Positions 1-8,589 of a DNA stretch of 57,232 nt are shown here, piece after piece. The stretch spans positions 1 to 57,232 of the forward strand of contig JAAELC010000145.1 in assembly GCA_024227135.1 (NCBI GenBank), given 5' to 3'. The translations under genes and the position numbers were made by a program. Source of the DNA: Gammaproteobacteria bacterium. Lineage in GTDB: Bacteria; Pseudomonadota; Gammaproteobacteria; Chromatiales; Chromatiaceae. Within the stretch, counting starts at the first letter, position 1; each line of letters opens with the position of its first letter. The notes under the pieces were generated by a model. It saw only the letters and a list, made by a program, of their open reading frames with translations. It did no database searches and was not told the DNA's origin.

Positions 1-85
1 ACGCCAAACGACGCCAAAAAAGTACCAACTTTAGTGATTTCTTATATTTATTATTCTTTATTTTTCAGTTAGTTATATGATATTA

Positions 86-178
<93 letters not shown>

Positions 179-490
179 GGGATAACGCTTTTCCCATTTT
201 CCGGTCTTTTCGACACCGAAACCGATAGTTTCTGAACCGCACTCAGGGGATTTGGGAGGCGAAAGGGTATACCAGAATCGTCCGGGGTGCAATTCGTTCT
301 TGGGGTTTGCTGTCATTTGAGTGGCATTTACTTTCAATTCTATCCGGGAAAACCCCTTCACCAGGCTGAAAACAGGCCTCATGTGCCGAATCTCGGCGGT
401 ATTCCCAAGCGTACGACCTCTTTCAGTACCCCTTGACTGGCTGTTTCGAGTATATTTCCAGGGGTTTTATTCTGGTAGTGGTATGAATCA
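179..490. other. Intergenic region, no gene recognised
   Basis: About 310 bases between the 5' end of the minus-strand tRNA-Ser and the plus-strand methyltransferase. It should hold divergent promoters for both. Open frames here have no recognisable protein family. I see no confident sigma-70 hexamer pair and no repeat. Confidence 0.5.
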
Positions 491-1330
491 ATGGCTAAGA
501 GCAGAAAAATCATCAAAAAGAAGAAACGCCCCACCCTCGCTGAAGCCGCCGACAGGCACAAGCTCTATGAGTATTCGGTGCAGTATGCGGAGTCGGAGAT
601 CGATTTTGTGGATGACACGTACAAGTCTTTGCGTGGCCGGCGGGCAAAGTTGCTGCGGGAGGATTTCTGCGGCACGGCCAATGTCAGTTGCGAGTGGGTC
701 CGTCGCCGCAGGACCAATCGTGGGATTGGTGTGGATCTGGACTCCGAGGTATTGAGCTGGGGCCGGGACAACAATCTATCACAGCTGACGGCAGGCCAGC
801 GAAAGCGGCTGGAGCTGATCTGCGGGGACGTACTGGATTCGAGAACCGATTCACCCGATATCGTCTCGGCCATGAATTTCAGTTACTGGCTGTTCAAAGA
901 CCGGGAGCAGCTGGTACGGTACTTCACCCATGTCAGGCAGTCCCTGGCTGATGACGGCGTGATGTTTCTCGATGCCTATGGGGGTTACGACTCTTTCCGG
1001 GATATTATCGAAGAGAGAGAAATCGATGATAACGGCGGATTCACCTACATCTGGGAACAGGAAAAGTATGATCCCATCGACAATGGGTTATTGTGCCATA
1101 TTCATTTTGAGTTTCCCGACGGATCCCGGCTGGACAAAGCCTTCAGTTACGACTGGCGACTGTGGACACTGCCGGAAGTCCGTGAGCTTCTGGAGCAGGC
1201 AGGATTCCGCAATGTCACCTTTTACTGGCAGGGGTGGGACGAAGACGAGGAAGCAGATGGTATTTTCAAACCGGTCATGGAAGGGACTTCCGACGCAGGA
1301 TGGATCTGTTATATCACGGCGGAGAAATAA
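491..1330 (+). CDS. Class I SAM-dependent methyltransferase, substrate unknown
   Basis: A 279-residue protein with a lysine-rich N terminus (residues 3-13, KSRKIIKKKKR) and then a Rossmann-type methyltransferase core. The segment REDFCGTANVSCEWV (about residues 56-70) occupies the place of the SAM-binding glycine loop, GIGVDLDSEVL (about 78-88) the acidic strand-2 motif, and LICGDVLD (about 108-115) motif III. The C-terminal part resembles small-molecule or protein methyltransferases ending in YITAEK. The start ATG at 491 directly precedes the conserved basic tail. It ends 72 bases from the convergent trmO. The substrate cannot be inferred. The basic tail could bind nucleic acid, but that is a guess. 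Confidence 0.8.
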   Translation: MAKSRKIIKKKKRPTLAEAADRHKLYEYSVQYAESEIDFVDDTYKSLRGRRAKLLREDFCGTANVSCEWVRRRRTNRGIGVDLDSEVLSWGRDNNLSQLTAGQRKRLELICGDVLDSRTDSPDIVSAMNFSYWLFKDREQLVRYFTHVRQSLADDGVMFLDAYGGYDSFRDIIEEREIDDNGGFTYIWEQEKYDPIDNGLLCHIHFEFPDGSRLDKAFSYDWRLWTLPEVRELLEQAGFRNVTFYWQGWDEDEEADGIFKPVMEGTSDAGWICYITAEK

Positions 1331-1402
1331 TCCCTGTCCGGCCTGTCTGATCCGATCCCGGGGACTATCCGGGATTCATCAAAGCGAACGACAGGTTTTC
1401 TG

Positions 1403-2125
1403 TCATGGCTTTCCGGGTTTGAGTTGTGCTTCCACCAGTTCCAAAACCTCTGCTGTGAGGTCCCTGACGCGCCAGCGTACGTCCCAATCGTAAAGGCGTA
1501 TACCGTATACCTTATCCGGGCGCGATGCACCTACATAGGCGGGCCTGGGGTCGGTTTCCAGCACTGCCTCGATCAGCTTTCTGAGCTTCGACGGGTCCAG
1601 CATTGATTCCAGTTGCTTTTCGGCCGGAGGGGTCAGGTGTACCACCAGTTTGGGCGCGGGGGCTGAGGGTGCAAACCCGGACCGGGCCTCCGGCAGGCTC
1701 TCCACATAGGGAATGTAAGGTTTGATATCCAGCACGGGGGTACCTTCCATCAGATCCACCCCGGAGATCAGCAGTTCCACTTTTCCGGAATCACAGCGAA
1801 TATCATCCAGGGCCACCACCGAAAGGCCAATGGGATTCGGTCGGAAGGGTGAACGGCTGGCAAACACCCCTACCCGCTTGTTACCACCCAGACGAGGGGG
1901 CCTCACCGTGGGCTGCCAGTCACGGTTGATGTTCTGGTGGAACACGAACTGAATCCAGATGTGGGAGTAGCCTTCCAGCCCGGATACTGCTTTGGGACGA
2001 TTAAATGGTGGAACCAGCTCCAGCGTTGCCTGTACCTGAGACACCAGTCCGGGCTGCCGGGGAATACCGAACTTCTCCTTGAAGGGAGAGTGGATCACTC
2101 CGATTGTTTCAAACTCGAATTTCAT
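1403..2125 (-). CDS. trmO: tRNA (N6-threonylcarbamoyladenosine(37)-N6)-methyltransferase TrmO
   Basis: TrmO (formerly TsaA/YaeB) methylates N6 of threonylcarbamoyladenosine at position 37 of tRNA-Thr, using SAM bound in a small beta-barrel. The protein opens with FETIGVIHSPFKEKFGIPRQPG, followed by GYSHIWIQFVFH, the PPRLGGNKRVGVFASRSPFRPNPIGLS block (about residues 75-105) and DLMEGTPVLDIKPYIPY, all hallmarks of the family. The C-terminal half (residues about 160-240, ending in the RVYGIRLYDWDVRW-type segment) is the domain found in gammaproteobacterial TrmO. I chose ATG 2125 because homology starts there; an upstream in-frame start at 2197 would add 24 unrelated residues. It is divergent from the SirB2 gene, with about 90 bases between. 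Confidence 0.93.
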   Translation of the reverse strand: MKFEFETIGVIHSPFKEKFGIPRQPGLVSQVQATLELVPPFNRPKAVSGLEGYSHIWIQFVFHQNINRDWQPTVRPPRLGGNKRVGVFASRSPFRPNPIGLSVVALDDIRCDSGKVELLISGVDLMEGTPVLDIKPYIPYVESLPEARSGFAPSAPAPKLVVHLTPPAEKQLESMLDPSKLRKLIEAVLETDPRPAYVGASRPDKVYGIRLYDWDVRWRVRDLTAEVLELVEAQLKPGKP

Positions 2126-2214
2126 GGGGGTGTGGGACCTGTGGCGACTGTCATGGATCTTGTCGGCCGGTAGCGGTATCCTTTGCCCGGCTCTCAAACC
2201 TTCTTTTAAACGAA

Positions 2215-2607
2215 ATGACTTACTACTGGATCAGGCAACTCCACATCGCAACGGTGGTATTTACCATCTGTTTTTTCGCCCTCCGCTTCTATTGGATGCT
2301 GTACCACCCCGGACTGGTGAAAAAAAACAGTGTGAGATACCTGGCTCAGCTAAACGATACGATTCTGCTGGGGGCGGGAATATCTCTGGCGGTAATGAGC
2401 CACCAGTATCCGTTTGATGCCCCCTGGCTGACCGCAAAACTCATTGTGCTGCTGGTCTATATATTCCTCGGCGTCATGGCACTGAAAGTAGGAAAAACCC
2501 GCCGGGCACGCACAGTATACGGAATTCTTGCCCTGTTGAGTGTCGGTTATATCGTCACTGTGGCTTTGAGCCGTACCCCTGCCTCCTGGGCATTCCTGGG
2601 TTCCTAA
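2215..2607 (+). CDS. SirB2-family integral membrane protein
   Basis: A 130-residue hydrophobic protein with about four transmembrane segments (near residues 8-25, 43-60, 68-86 and 97-115). The start MTYYWIRQLHIATVVFTICFF, with the LHI and ALRFYWML positions, matches the SirB2 family. That family is named for a Salmonella locus thought to raise invasion gene expression, but its molecular role is not established. The ATG at 2215 was preferred because the in-frame extension to 2104 overlaps the trmO start region and is not hydrophobic. It converges on the EamA transporter with only 15 bases between stop codons. Confidence 0.82.
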   Translation: MTYYWIRQLHIATVVFTICFFALRFYWMLYHPGLVKKNSVRYLAQLNDTILLGAGISLAVMSHQYPFDAPWLTAKLIVLLVYIFLGVMALKVGKTRRARTVYGILALLSVGYIVTVALSRTPASWAFLGS

Positions 2608-2622
2608 CGCCACCAAAACCCT

Positions 2623-3543
2623 TCAGCCCGGGCGCGTATTAAAGGCGTGGGCCAGTCGCAACAGTTGATTCCTGGGTGTAACGATCAACACATTGCCCGC
2701 TACCACCAACACCACACCCAGAATGGCGCTGGTGGTCCAGTGATAATTTTCAAACACTGTGGATATCCCTAGCGCCACCAGCGGAAAAAGAACGGTTCCA
2801 TAGGCGGCCTTCTCGGGCCCGATTCGCCCCAGCAGGGTCAGGTAACTGCCGAAAGCCAGCACCGAACCGAACAATGCCAGGTAGAGGAGTGACAGCGTAT
2901 AGCTGAAGGAGTCGTCATACAGAATAGGCACGCCCCGAAACAGGGCAAAAGCTCCCAGAATCAAAGCCCCGTAAGCCATGCCGAATGCATTCCCCTGGAT
3001 TACCGGAAGCTTGCCGGACTGATTGCGCGCGGACACCATGTTACCCAGGGAAGCGACAAAAGTTCCCAGTAGACTCAGCCCCAGCCCCTTCATGGTACCG
3101 CTGCCGGTTTCCATGCCGGCCAGTTCCGGCCAGAACACCAGGCTGATACCGAGTAAGCCGAGCACCGCTCCCCCAACCATCACCAGGCTGATTCTTCTGC
3201 GGAAGAAAACGGCACTGTTGACAATATTCATCAAAACGATAGTGGAGAAAACCACAGCGATCAGACCGCTGGTGAGTTCTGCCGTCGCCCAGTAAAAAAT
3301 CAGATAATTCACACAGAACAGCAGCAGCCCCTGTAATCCCATCCACAGATGCTGTCTGAAACTGTACTTCAGCGGTAGCTTCCGCAGCAGACACCAGGCG
3401 AATAAAATGGCAGCGGCCAGTGCAAACCGGTAGGTGACGGAAAGCTCAGGCGCCACCACCCCCAGTTGAAACTTGATGACGAACCAGGTGGAGCCCCAGA
3501 TAAAAACAGCATAAAAATACAGGTTGACGGAGTTCGTGAACAT
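2623..3543 (-). CDS. EamA/DMT-family transporter
   Basis: A 306-residue membrane protein with ten predicted helices in two repeated five-helix EamA halves (residues about 5-135 and 150-290). The first half opens with YAVFIWGSTWFVIKFQLG, a typical drug/metabolite transporter signature, and contains the conserved LLFCVNYLIFYWATAELTSG. The second half carries GNAFGMAYGALILG and the SVLAFGSYLTLLGRIGPEKAAY segment. Members export amino acids, purines or other small metabolites in the inner membrane. The substrate is not predictable. It is divergent from aceE across 336 bases. Confidence 0.87.
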   Translation of the reverse strand: MFTNSVNLYFYAVFIWGSTWFVIKFQLGVVAPELSVTYRFALAAAILFAWCLLRKLPLKYSFRQHLWMGLQGLLLFCVNYLIFYWATAELTSGLIAVVFSTIVLMNIVNSAVFFRRRISLVMVGGAVLGLLGISLVFWPELAGMETGSGTMKGLGLSLLGTFVASLGNMVSARNQSGKLPVIQGNAFGMAYGALILGAFALFRGVPILYDDSFSYTLSLLYLALFGSVLAFGSYLTLLGRIGPEKAAYGTVLFPLVALGISTVFENYHWTTSAILGVVLVVAGNVLIVTPRNQLLRLAHAFNTRPG

Positions 3544-3879
3544 AGACCCAATACAACAACGTTTCGGAGGACCAACCGGTCAGCGCGTTTGATAAAAACC
3601 CGGATTGGACGAAGGGGTGAACAGCCTCAGGTGCCCTGTGGGTGACCCGCCCGATGACACCTGGAACACCGGGTGCCATCCAATGACAGCATGGGTTGAA
3701 AGTATGTGGTATCGGGGAGTAAAAACAACTATCGATTTCCTGTGGTAGGTTACCGCTAAAGCTGTTGGTGATTTAAGGGTACTCGCAGTAAATTATCGCT
3801 GACAACTGAAAACGCCACCGCTTTCTTCATACCGGGTGGCCATAAACACACCAGGTGGATACCCAAAGGCTTGATAACA
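3544..3879. other. Intergenic region upstream of aceE, with nested inverted repeats
   Basis: This 336-base divergent region should contain the aceE promoter. A weak sigma-70-like pair lies at 3696-3701 (TTGAAA) and 3719-3724 (GTAAAA) with a 17-base spacer. Upstream of it, ATTGGA 3604-3609 pairs with TCCAAT 3679-3684, and inside that CAGGTG 3628-3633 pairs with CACCTG 3658-3663. No gene is supported. Confidence 0.35.
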
Positions 3880-6573
3880 ATGACCGCCCCCACACCGCTC
3901 TCCATCGACCAGACAGAAGACTTTTCCAGCGAACTCAAAGAGTGGCTCGAATCCATCGAATTCATCCGCGAACACTACGGAGAAGCCGGTGTCCGGGAAA
4001 TACTGCGTGGGCTGGAAAGTCATGTACTCGATCAGGGGATGGCCTTGAACAAAACGGTGCTGGGCACGCCCTATGTCAACACTATCCCAGCGGAGGATGA
4101 ACCACCCTTTCCAGGGGATCTGGCACTGGAGAAAAGGCTGGAAAACATCATCCTCTGGAATGCAATGGCCATGGTGGTCAGGGCCGCCGACAACGGCAGC
4201 GGTGTCGGGGGACATCTGGCCACCCACGCTTCTGCCGCCACCATGATGGAAATCGGTCAGAATCACTTTTTCCGGGGACGAGATGGGGAAACTGGAGGGG
4301 ACATCGTCATGTTGCAACCTGCTGCTGCCCCGGCCATCTATGCCCGGGCATGGCTGGAAGGCCGGCTCAGCACCGGGCAATTGGATAACTACCGACGTGA
4401 ACTTCAACCCGGCGGCGGCCTTCCTTCTTATACCCACCCTCGCCTGCTGCCGGCATTCTGGCAGATCCCCAGTGCCTCGATGGGCCTTGCTTCCCCCGCT
4501 GCCATCTACCAGGCCCGCTTTGCCCGATACCTGGAGCACCGGGGACTCAAGCCTGCAGACAGTAGCAAGGTGTGGTGTTTTATCGGAGATGGTGAAGCCG
4601 ATGAACCCGAAGTACTGGGCACACTCAATATCGCCGTCCGGGAAAAGCTGGACAATCTGATACTGGTCATCAACTGTAACCTTCAGAGCCTGGATGGCCC
4701 GGTTCGGGGTAACGGCAAGATCATCCAGGAGCTGGAAAACAGCTTCCGGGGTGCAGGCTGGAACCTGATCAAAGTCATCTGGAGCGGGGATTGGGACGGG
4801 CTTCTGGCCAGAGACCGGGAGGGATTGCTGCGAAGTAAGATGGAGCGTGCTGTGGATGGTGATTACCAGTACCTCTCCGTTTCACCGGGAGATGTACACC
4901 GGGCATTCTGGTGCAGCGAGGACCCCCGTTTGGGGGAACTGTTGCATTCGCTGACCGACGACGAGCTGGCATCCATGAAACGGGGTGGCCATGACCCACG
5001 GAAAGTGTTTGCCGCCTACCACAAAGCACTGCGGAGCGACGGGAGACCCACGGCCATACTGATCAAGACGGTCAAGGGCGACGGCATGGGCAAGGCCAGC
5101 GCAGGACGCAACACAACCCATATTAAAAAACAGCTGAACACCGAAGAACGACGCGCCTATGCGGCTCACCTGCAAATCCCCTTGCCCCAGGATGCCGTTG
5201 ACCGTGCCGATTTTTATCGTCCGGCGGACGACAGCCCGGAGATCCGATATCTGCAGACACGCCGTGATGCACTGGGAGGCTTCGTACCGGAGCGGAAGGC
5301 CGGTTGCGCCACCCTTCAAGCACCTTCGATAGACCTGTTTTCCGAGTTTCTCGCCGGTACAGGGGACCGACCGGTTTCCACGATGATGGTCATGGTCCGC
5401 TTGCTGGGGCTGCTGCTCAAAGAACAGCATATCGGCCCTTACGTGGTTCCCATCGTGCCCGATGAGGCAAGAACCTTCGGCATCGATGCCTTATTCAAGT
5501 CTGCGGGCATCTACTCTCCTGACGGGCAACAATATACGCCGGTGGACGCCGACAGCCTGATGAGTTATCGACAGGTCCAGGACGGCCAGATCATCCAGGA
5601 GGGAATCTGCGAGATCGGGGCCATTTCCACTTTCATGGCAGCAGGCAGTGCCTATGCCACCTACGGAATCCCGACGATACCCTTCTATTTCTTCTATTCC
5701 ATGTTCGGGTTCCAGCGGACCGGGGACAGTATCTGGGCATGCGGCGATATGATGTGTCGGGGATTCCTGCTTGGCGGTACTGCGGGGCGGACCACGTTGA
5801 ACGGTGAGGGGTTGCAACACCAGGACGGACATTCACAAATCATCTCCGGCACAGTACCCAGCCTCCGAAGTTATGATCCGGCATTTGCCTACGAGCTGGC
5901 TGTCATCATTCGTGACGGTATTCATCGTATGTACGAGTTACAGGAAGACGGCTTCTACTACATCACTCTGTACAATGAGAACTTCCCGATGCCAATGGCA
6001 AAGCCCCTGGCTGACATAGAAGAAGGCATACTGCGGGGTATCTACCCCTTCAGGGAGGGTTCCTGTCCAGGTTGGTCAGGGCCGGGGATAAACCTGCTGG
6101 CGAGCGGACCGATCATTCAACAGGCCCTGGAGGCCCAAACCATTCTGCAGCAGATGCAGATAGCTGCCGACGTGTGGAGTGTGACCAGTTTCACCGAACT
6201 CCATCGGGATGCCATCGAGGTTGAACGCTGGAATCGCCTGCATCCCTCTTCCACGGCACGTACATGCTACCTGAGCCAGGTTTTAGAGGATAAATCGGGG
6301 GTGTTCGTTGGGGTATCCGATCATATGAAGTCACTGCCTTACAGTATCGCTCCCTGGATCCCCGGTCGGTATCAGGTGCTGGGTACCGATGGCTACGGCA
6401 GAAGCGAATCCCGTGCCGATCTGCGTGATTATTTCGAGATCGATGCCCGGTTCATCGTGGTTGCGGCACTGCAGGCGCTTGCCCAGGAAGGCGGAATAAC
6501 GGCCGGGCAGGTGGAAGCCGCCATACGGGAGTTCGGTATCGATCCGGAAAGAGCCTCACCGGCCGGGGTCTGA
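3880..6573 (+). CDS. aceE: Pyruvate dehydrogenase E1 component, homodimeric type
   Basis: This 897-residue protein matches the single-chain, homodimeric pyruvate dehydrogenase E1 (E. coli AceE is 887 aa). It decarboxylates pyruvate with thiamine diphosphate and transfers the acetyl group to E2 lipoate. Visible signatures are the GHLATHASAATMMEIGQNHF segment near residues 111-131, the ThDP-binding motif GDGEADEPEVLGTLN at about 235-249 ending in NCNLQSLDGPVRGNGK, and the transketolase-like central part with EGICEIGAISTFMAAGSAYATYG. I chose ATG 3880. A TTG three codons upstream also opens the frame, but AAAGG at 3865-3869 is better spaced for the ATG. Four bases separate it from the E2 gene, so the two are co-transcribed. 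Confidence 0.95.
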   Translation: MTAPTPLSIDQTEDFSSELKEWLESIEFIREHYGEAGVREILRGLESHVLDQGMALNKTVLGTPYVNTIPAEDEPPFPGDLALEKRLENIILWNAMAMVVRAADNGSGVGGHLATHASAATMMEIGQNHFFRGRDGETGGDIVMLQPAAAPAIYARAWLEGRLSTGQLDNYRRELQPGGGLPSYTHPRLLPAFWQIPSASMGLASPAAIYQARFARYLEHRGLKPADSSKVWCFIGDGEADEPEVLGTLNIAVREKLDNLILVINCNLQSLDGPVRGNGKIIQELENSFRGAGWNLIKVIWSGDWDGLLARDREGLLRSKMERAVDGDYQYLSVSPGDVHRAFWCSEDPRLGELLHSLTDDELASMKRGGHDPRKVFAAYHKALRSDGRPTAILIKTVKGDGMGKASAGRNTTHIKKQLNTEERRAYAAHLQIPLPQDAVDRADFYRPADDSPEIRYLQTRRDALGGFVPERKAGCATLQAPSIDLFSEFLAGTGDRPVSTMMVMVRLLGLLLKEQHIGPYVVPIVPDEARTFGIDALFKSAGIYSPDGQQYTPVDADSLMSYRQVQDGQIIQEGICEIGAISTFMAAGSAYATYGIPTIPFYFFYSMFGFQRTGDSIWACGDMMCRGFLLGGTAGRTTLNGEGLQHQDGHSQIISGTVPSLRSYDPAFAYELAVIIRDGIHRMYELQEDGFYYITLYNENFPMPMAKPLADIEEGILRGIYPFREGSCPGWSGPGINLLASGPIIQQALEAQTILQQMQIAADVWSVTSFTELHRDAIEVERWNRLHPSSTARTCYLSQVLEDKSGVFVGVSDHMKSLPYSIAPWIPGRYQVLGTDGYGRSESRADLRDYFEIDARFIVVAALQALAQEGGITAGQVEAAIREFGIDPERASPAGV

Positions 6574-6577
6574 TGCC

Positions 6578-7870
6578 ATGATCGATACACTAGTGCTGCC
6601 AAATCTTGGAGAAGGTATCGAATCGGGCACCGTTATCCAGATACTGGTCGGTCCCGGGGATGTAGTGACTTCGGGTCAGACACTGTTCGAGCTTGAAATC
6701 GACAAGGTCAATGTAGATATCCCATCCGCTGTCGCGGGTACGGTAAAGGAAATCCTGGTTGCCTCCGGCGATGAGGTCGTCATAGGACGCGGGTTGGCGA
6801 GCATCGAAACAGCAGGCCCCGCAGATGCCCCCACCTCACCCGGAAATGATCCGACCAACCCGGCAAAGGAAGCACGCCCACTGGAATTGAAGGATACCGC
6901 CACCCCTCGCCTCAATTCGCCTCCCCCCTCTATTGTCAGCAAGCCGGTTGGCTACACAGAAGCCACAGGCCCGGTGCCCGCGGGACCCGGGGCTCGTCGT
7001 ATGGCCCGGGAACTCGGCGTGGAGATCCGACAGGTACCCGGGAGCGGCATGAAAGGGCGGATAGGCAAACAAGACGTGATCAACTTTGCCAGACAACTTC
7101 TGACAGCCCGGGCGAAGGCAGCCCAATCACCAGCGCCGCCCAGTCGTCTTCCCGATCTGGATCGCTTTGGTAAAACAGAACGAACCCCCCTCACCCATCG
7201 ACAGCGGACCGTGGCCCGCAATATGACCCGGGCCTGGAGGGAGATCCCCCATGCCTGGCTTCAGGATCGGATCGACATCACCGAACTGGAGTTTTACCGC
7301 AACCACTTGAACGCAGAACGGAGCGACGATGGGACCCCGGTTTCGGTCACGGCATTTCTGGTTGATGCTCTGGCCCGAAACTTGAAATCTTTTCCGCTGT
7401 TCAATGCCTCCCTCGATACCATGAACGATGAGATCGTCTACCGGAAAGCCATCAACATCGGGGTGGCAGTGGATACTTCCCACAGCTTGATGGTCCCGGT
7501 CATTCGGCATGCGGATACGAAACCTCTACACCAGATTGCCGCTGAGCTGACCGATCTGGCAAACAGGGCTCGCCAGAACACCCTGGAAGTCCACCAGTTG
7601 CAGGGTGCTGGAATGACCTTGACCAATCTGGGTCATCTGGATGTGGATGCACTATACCCGATCATCGACTGGCCTCAATCCGCTATCCTGGGTGTCGCAT
7701 CGGCACGGTGGGAAAAGCGCCGGGATGATCAAGGTGACTGGCACGAGCACCTCTCGTTACCGGTCACGCTCGCCATTGACCACCGGATTATTCAAGGTGC
7801 GGACGGCGTCCGTTTTCTGGGGGGGTTGAAGAACCTTCTGGAGAGGATCAAACGAGGAGGCTTTGAATAA
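6578..7870 (+). CDS. aceF: Dihydrolipoyllysine acetyltransferase (PDH E2), one lipoyl domain
   Basis: E2 of the pyruvate dehydrogenase complex, 430 residues. Domain order: one lipoyl domain (residues 1-78, lipoylated Lys43 in the DKV motif); a proline/alanine-rich linker (about 80-130); a peripheral subunit-binding domain with GARRMARELGV and GRIGKQDV (about 138-172); and the catalytic acetyltransferase core (about 200-430). E. coli AceF has three lipoyl domains, so this is the compact form. The C-terminal active-site motif reads DHRIIQGADG (codons at about 7776-7805): the His is present, but the usual Asp of HRxxDG is Gln. No E3 (lpd) gene follows; the next genes are convergent. Confidence 0.9.
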   Translation: MIDTLVLPNLGEGIESGTVIQILVGPGDVVTSGQTLFELEIDKVNVDIPSAVAGTVKEILVASGDEVVIGRGLASIETAGPADAPTSPGNDPTNPAKEARPLELKDTATPRLNSPPPSIVSKPVGYTEATGPVPAGPGARRMARELGVEIRQVPGSGMKGRIGKQDVINFARQLLTARAKAAQSPAPPSRLPDLDRFGKTERTPLTHRQRTVARNMTRAWREIPHAWLQDRIDITELEFYRNHLNAERSDDGTPVSVTAFLVDALARNLKSFPLFNASLDTMNDEIVYRKAINIGVAVDTSHSLMVPVIRHADTKPLHQIAAELTDLANRARQNTLEVHQLQGAGMTLTNLGHLDVDALYPIIDWPQSAILGVASARWEKRRDDQGDWHEHLSLPVTLAIDHRIIQGADGVRFLGGLKNLLERIKRGGFE

Positions 7871-7902
7871 AACCCTTTCGAATGATTGCGCGGAACCGCC
7901 AG

Positions 7903-7928
7903 TAAAAAAGCCCCTTTTCGAGGACTTT
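7903..7928 (-). terminator. Rho-independent terminator of the isc operon
   Basis: On the minus strand AAAGTCCT (7921-7928) pairs with GGGGCTTT (7907-7914) around a CGAAAA loop, and the stem is followed by three more T residues. The stem includes two G-T pairs. It lies about 80 bases beyond the iscX stop, between convergent iscX and the E2 gene. Confidence 0.6.
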
Positions 7929-8008
7929 CCTTTCAACCTTTGCCAGTTGCTGAGAAGGCCACCGATGCTGGCGGCGACAACCAGAGCGGTTGTTCGATCA
8001 TCCCGGGA

Positions 8009-8209
8009 TCACTCCCGCTCTTCTATCCAGGCCAGTTGAATGGCTTCGAGAATCTTCTCACCGGAACGGGAAGAATCATCGTTGAACTCCGGCAGTTCCA
8101 GTACCCAGTTTCGGAGATCGACAAAGTTCACCCGGGTCGGATCCACATCCGGATGAACTTCATCCAGTTCGATGGCAATATTCAGGCTGTCAGTCCAAAC
8201 CAGGCTCAT
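8009..8209 (-). CDS. iscX: Fe-S cluster assembly protein IscX
   Basis: A 66-residue acidic protein, exactly the length of E. coli IscX (YfhJ). It carries the family signature WTDSLNIAIELDEVHPDVDP, then VNFVDLRNWVLEL and the C-terminal LEAIQLAWIEE. IscX binds IscS at the site also used by frataxin and ferredoxin, and is thought to tune cysteine desulfurase activity. It is the last gene of the isc operon, 16 bases after fdx, and is followed by an intrinsic terminator. Confidence 0.94.
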   Translation of the reverse strand: MSLVWTDSLNIAIELDEVHPDVDPTRVNFVDLRNWVLELPEFNDDSSRSGEKILEAIQLAWIEERE

Positions 8210-8225
8210 TTTTTTCTCCCGGAAA

Positions 8226-8564
8226 TCAATGGTGTTCCGACACCATGTTAATTGTGTATTTGGGGATTTCCACCACCAGGTCTTCTTCCCCCACCATGGA
8301 CTGGCAACTCAGCCGGGATTCAGGTTCCAGACCCCAGGCTTTGTCCAGCAGGTCTTCTTCGGTTTCATCGGCCTCATCCAGGGTGTCAAATCCCTCCCTG
8401 AGGATCACATGGCAGGTAGTACAGGCACATGATTTTTCACAGGCGTGTTCGATCTCTATGCCATTTCGTAAAGCGGCATCACAAATCGATATACCGGGTT
8501 CCACTTCTATGACAGCCCCCTCGGGGCAAATCTCTTCATGGGGCAGGAAAATAATCTGGGTCAT
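8226..8564 (-). CDS. fdx: ISC-type [2Fe-2S] ferredoxin
   Basis: A 112-residue ferredoxin that supplies electrons for Fe-S assembly on IscU. Cluster ligands are in the CEKSCACTTC region (residues about 43-52, the Cys-x5-Cys-x2-Cys pattern) and a distal Cys in SRLSCQ (about residue 87). The loop GFDTLDEADETEEDLLDKAWGL is the usual adrenodoxin-type acidic surface. Start ATG 8564 (MTQIIFLPHEE) matches family N termini; the frame upstream of it overlaps the end of hscA and is not conserved. It follows hscA by 25 bases in the isc operon. Confidence 0.95.
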   Translation of the reverse strand: MTQIIFLPHEEICPEGAVIEVEPGISICDAALRNGIEIEHACEKSCACTTCHVILREGFDTLDEADETEEDLLDKAWGLEPESRLSCQSMVGEEDLVVEIPKYTINMVSEHH

Positions 8565-8589
8565 AACTTCATCAACCTGTGTAAACACT

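Noticed and set aside
1355-1375. Hairpin ATCCCGG/CCGGGAT between convergent methyltransferase and trmO genes
   Set aside because: The seven-base stem is perfect and well placed, but no T-run follows on either strand, so I did not call an intrinsic terminator.
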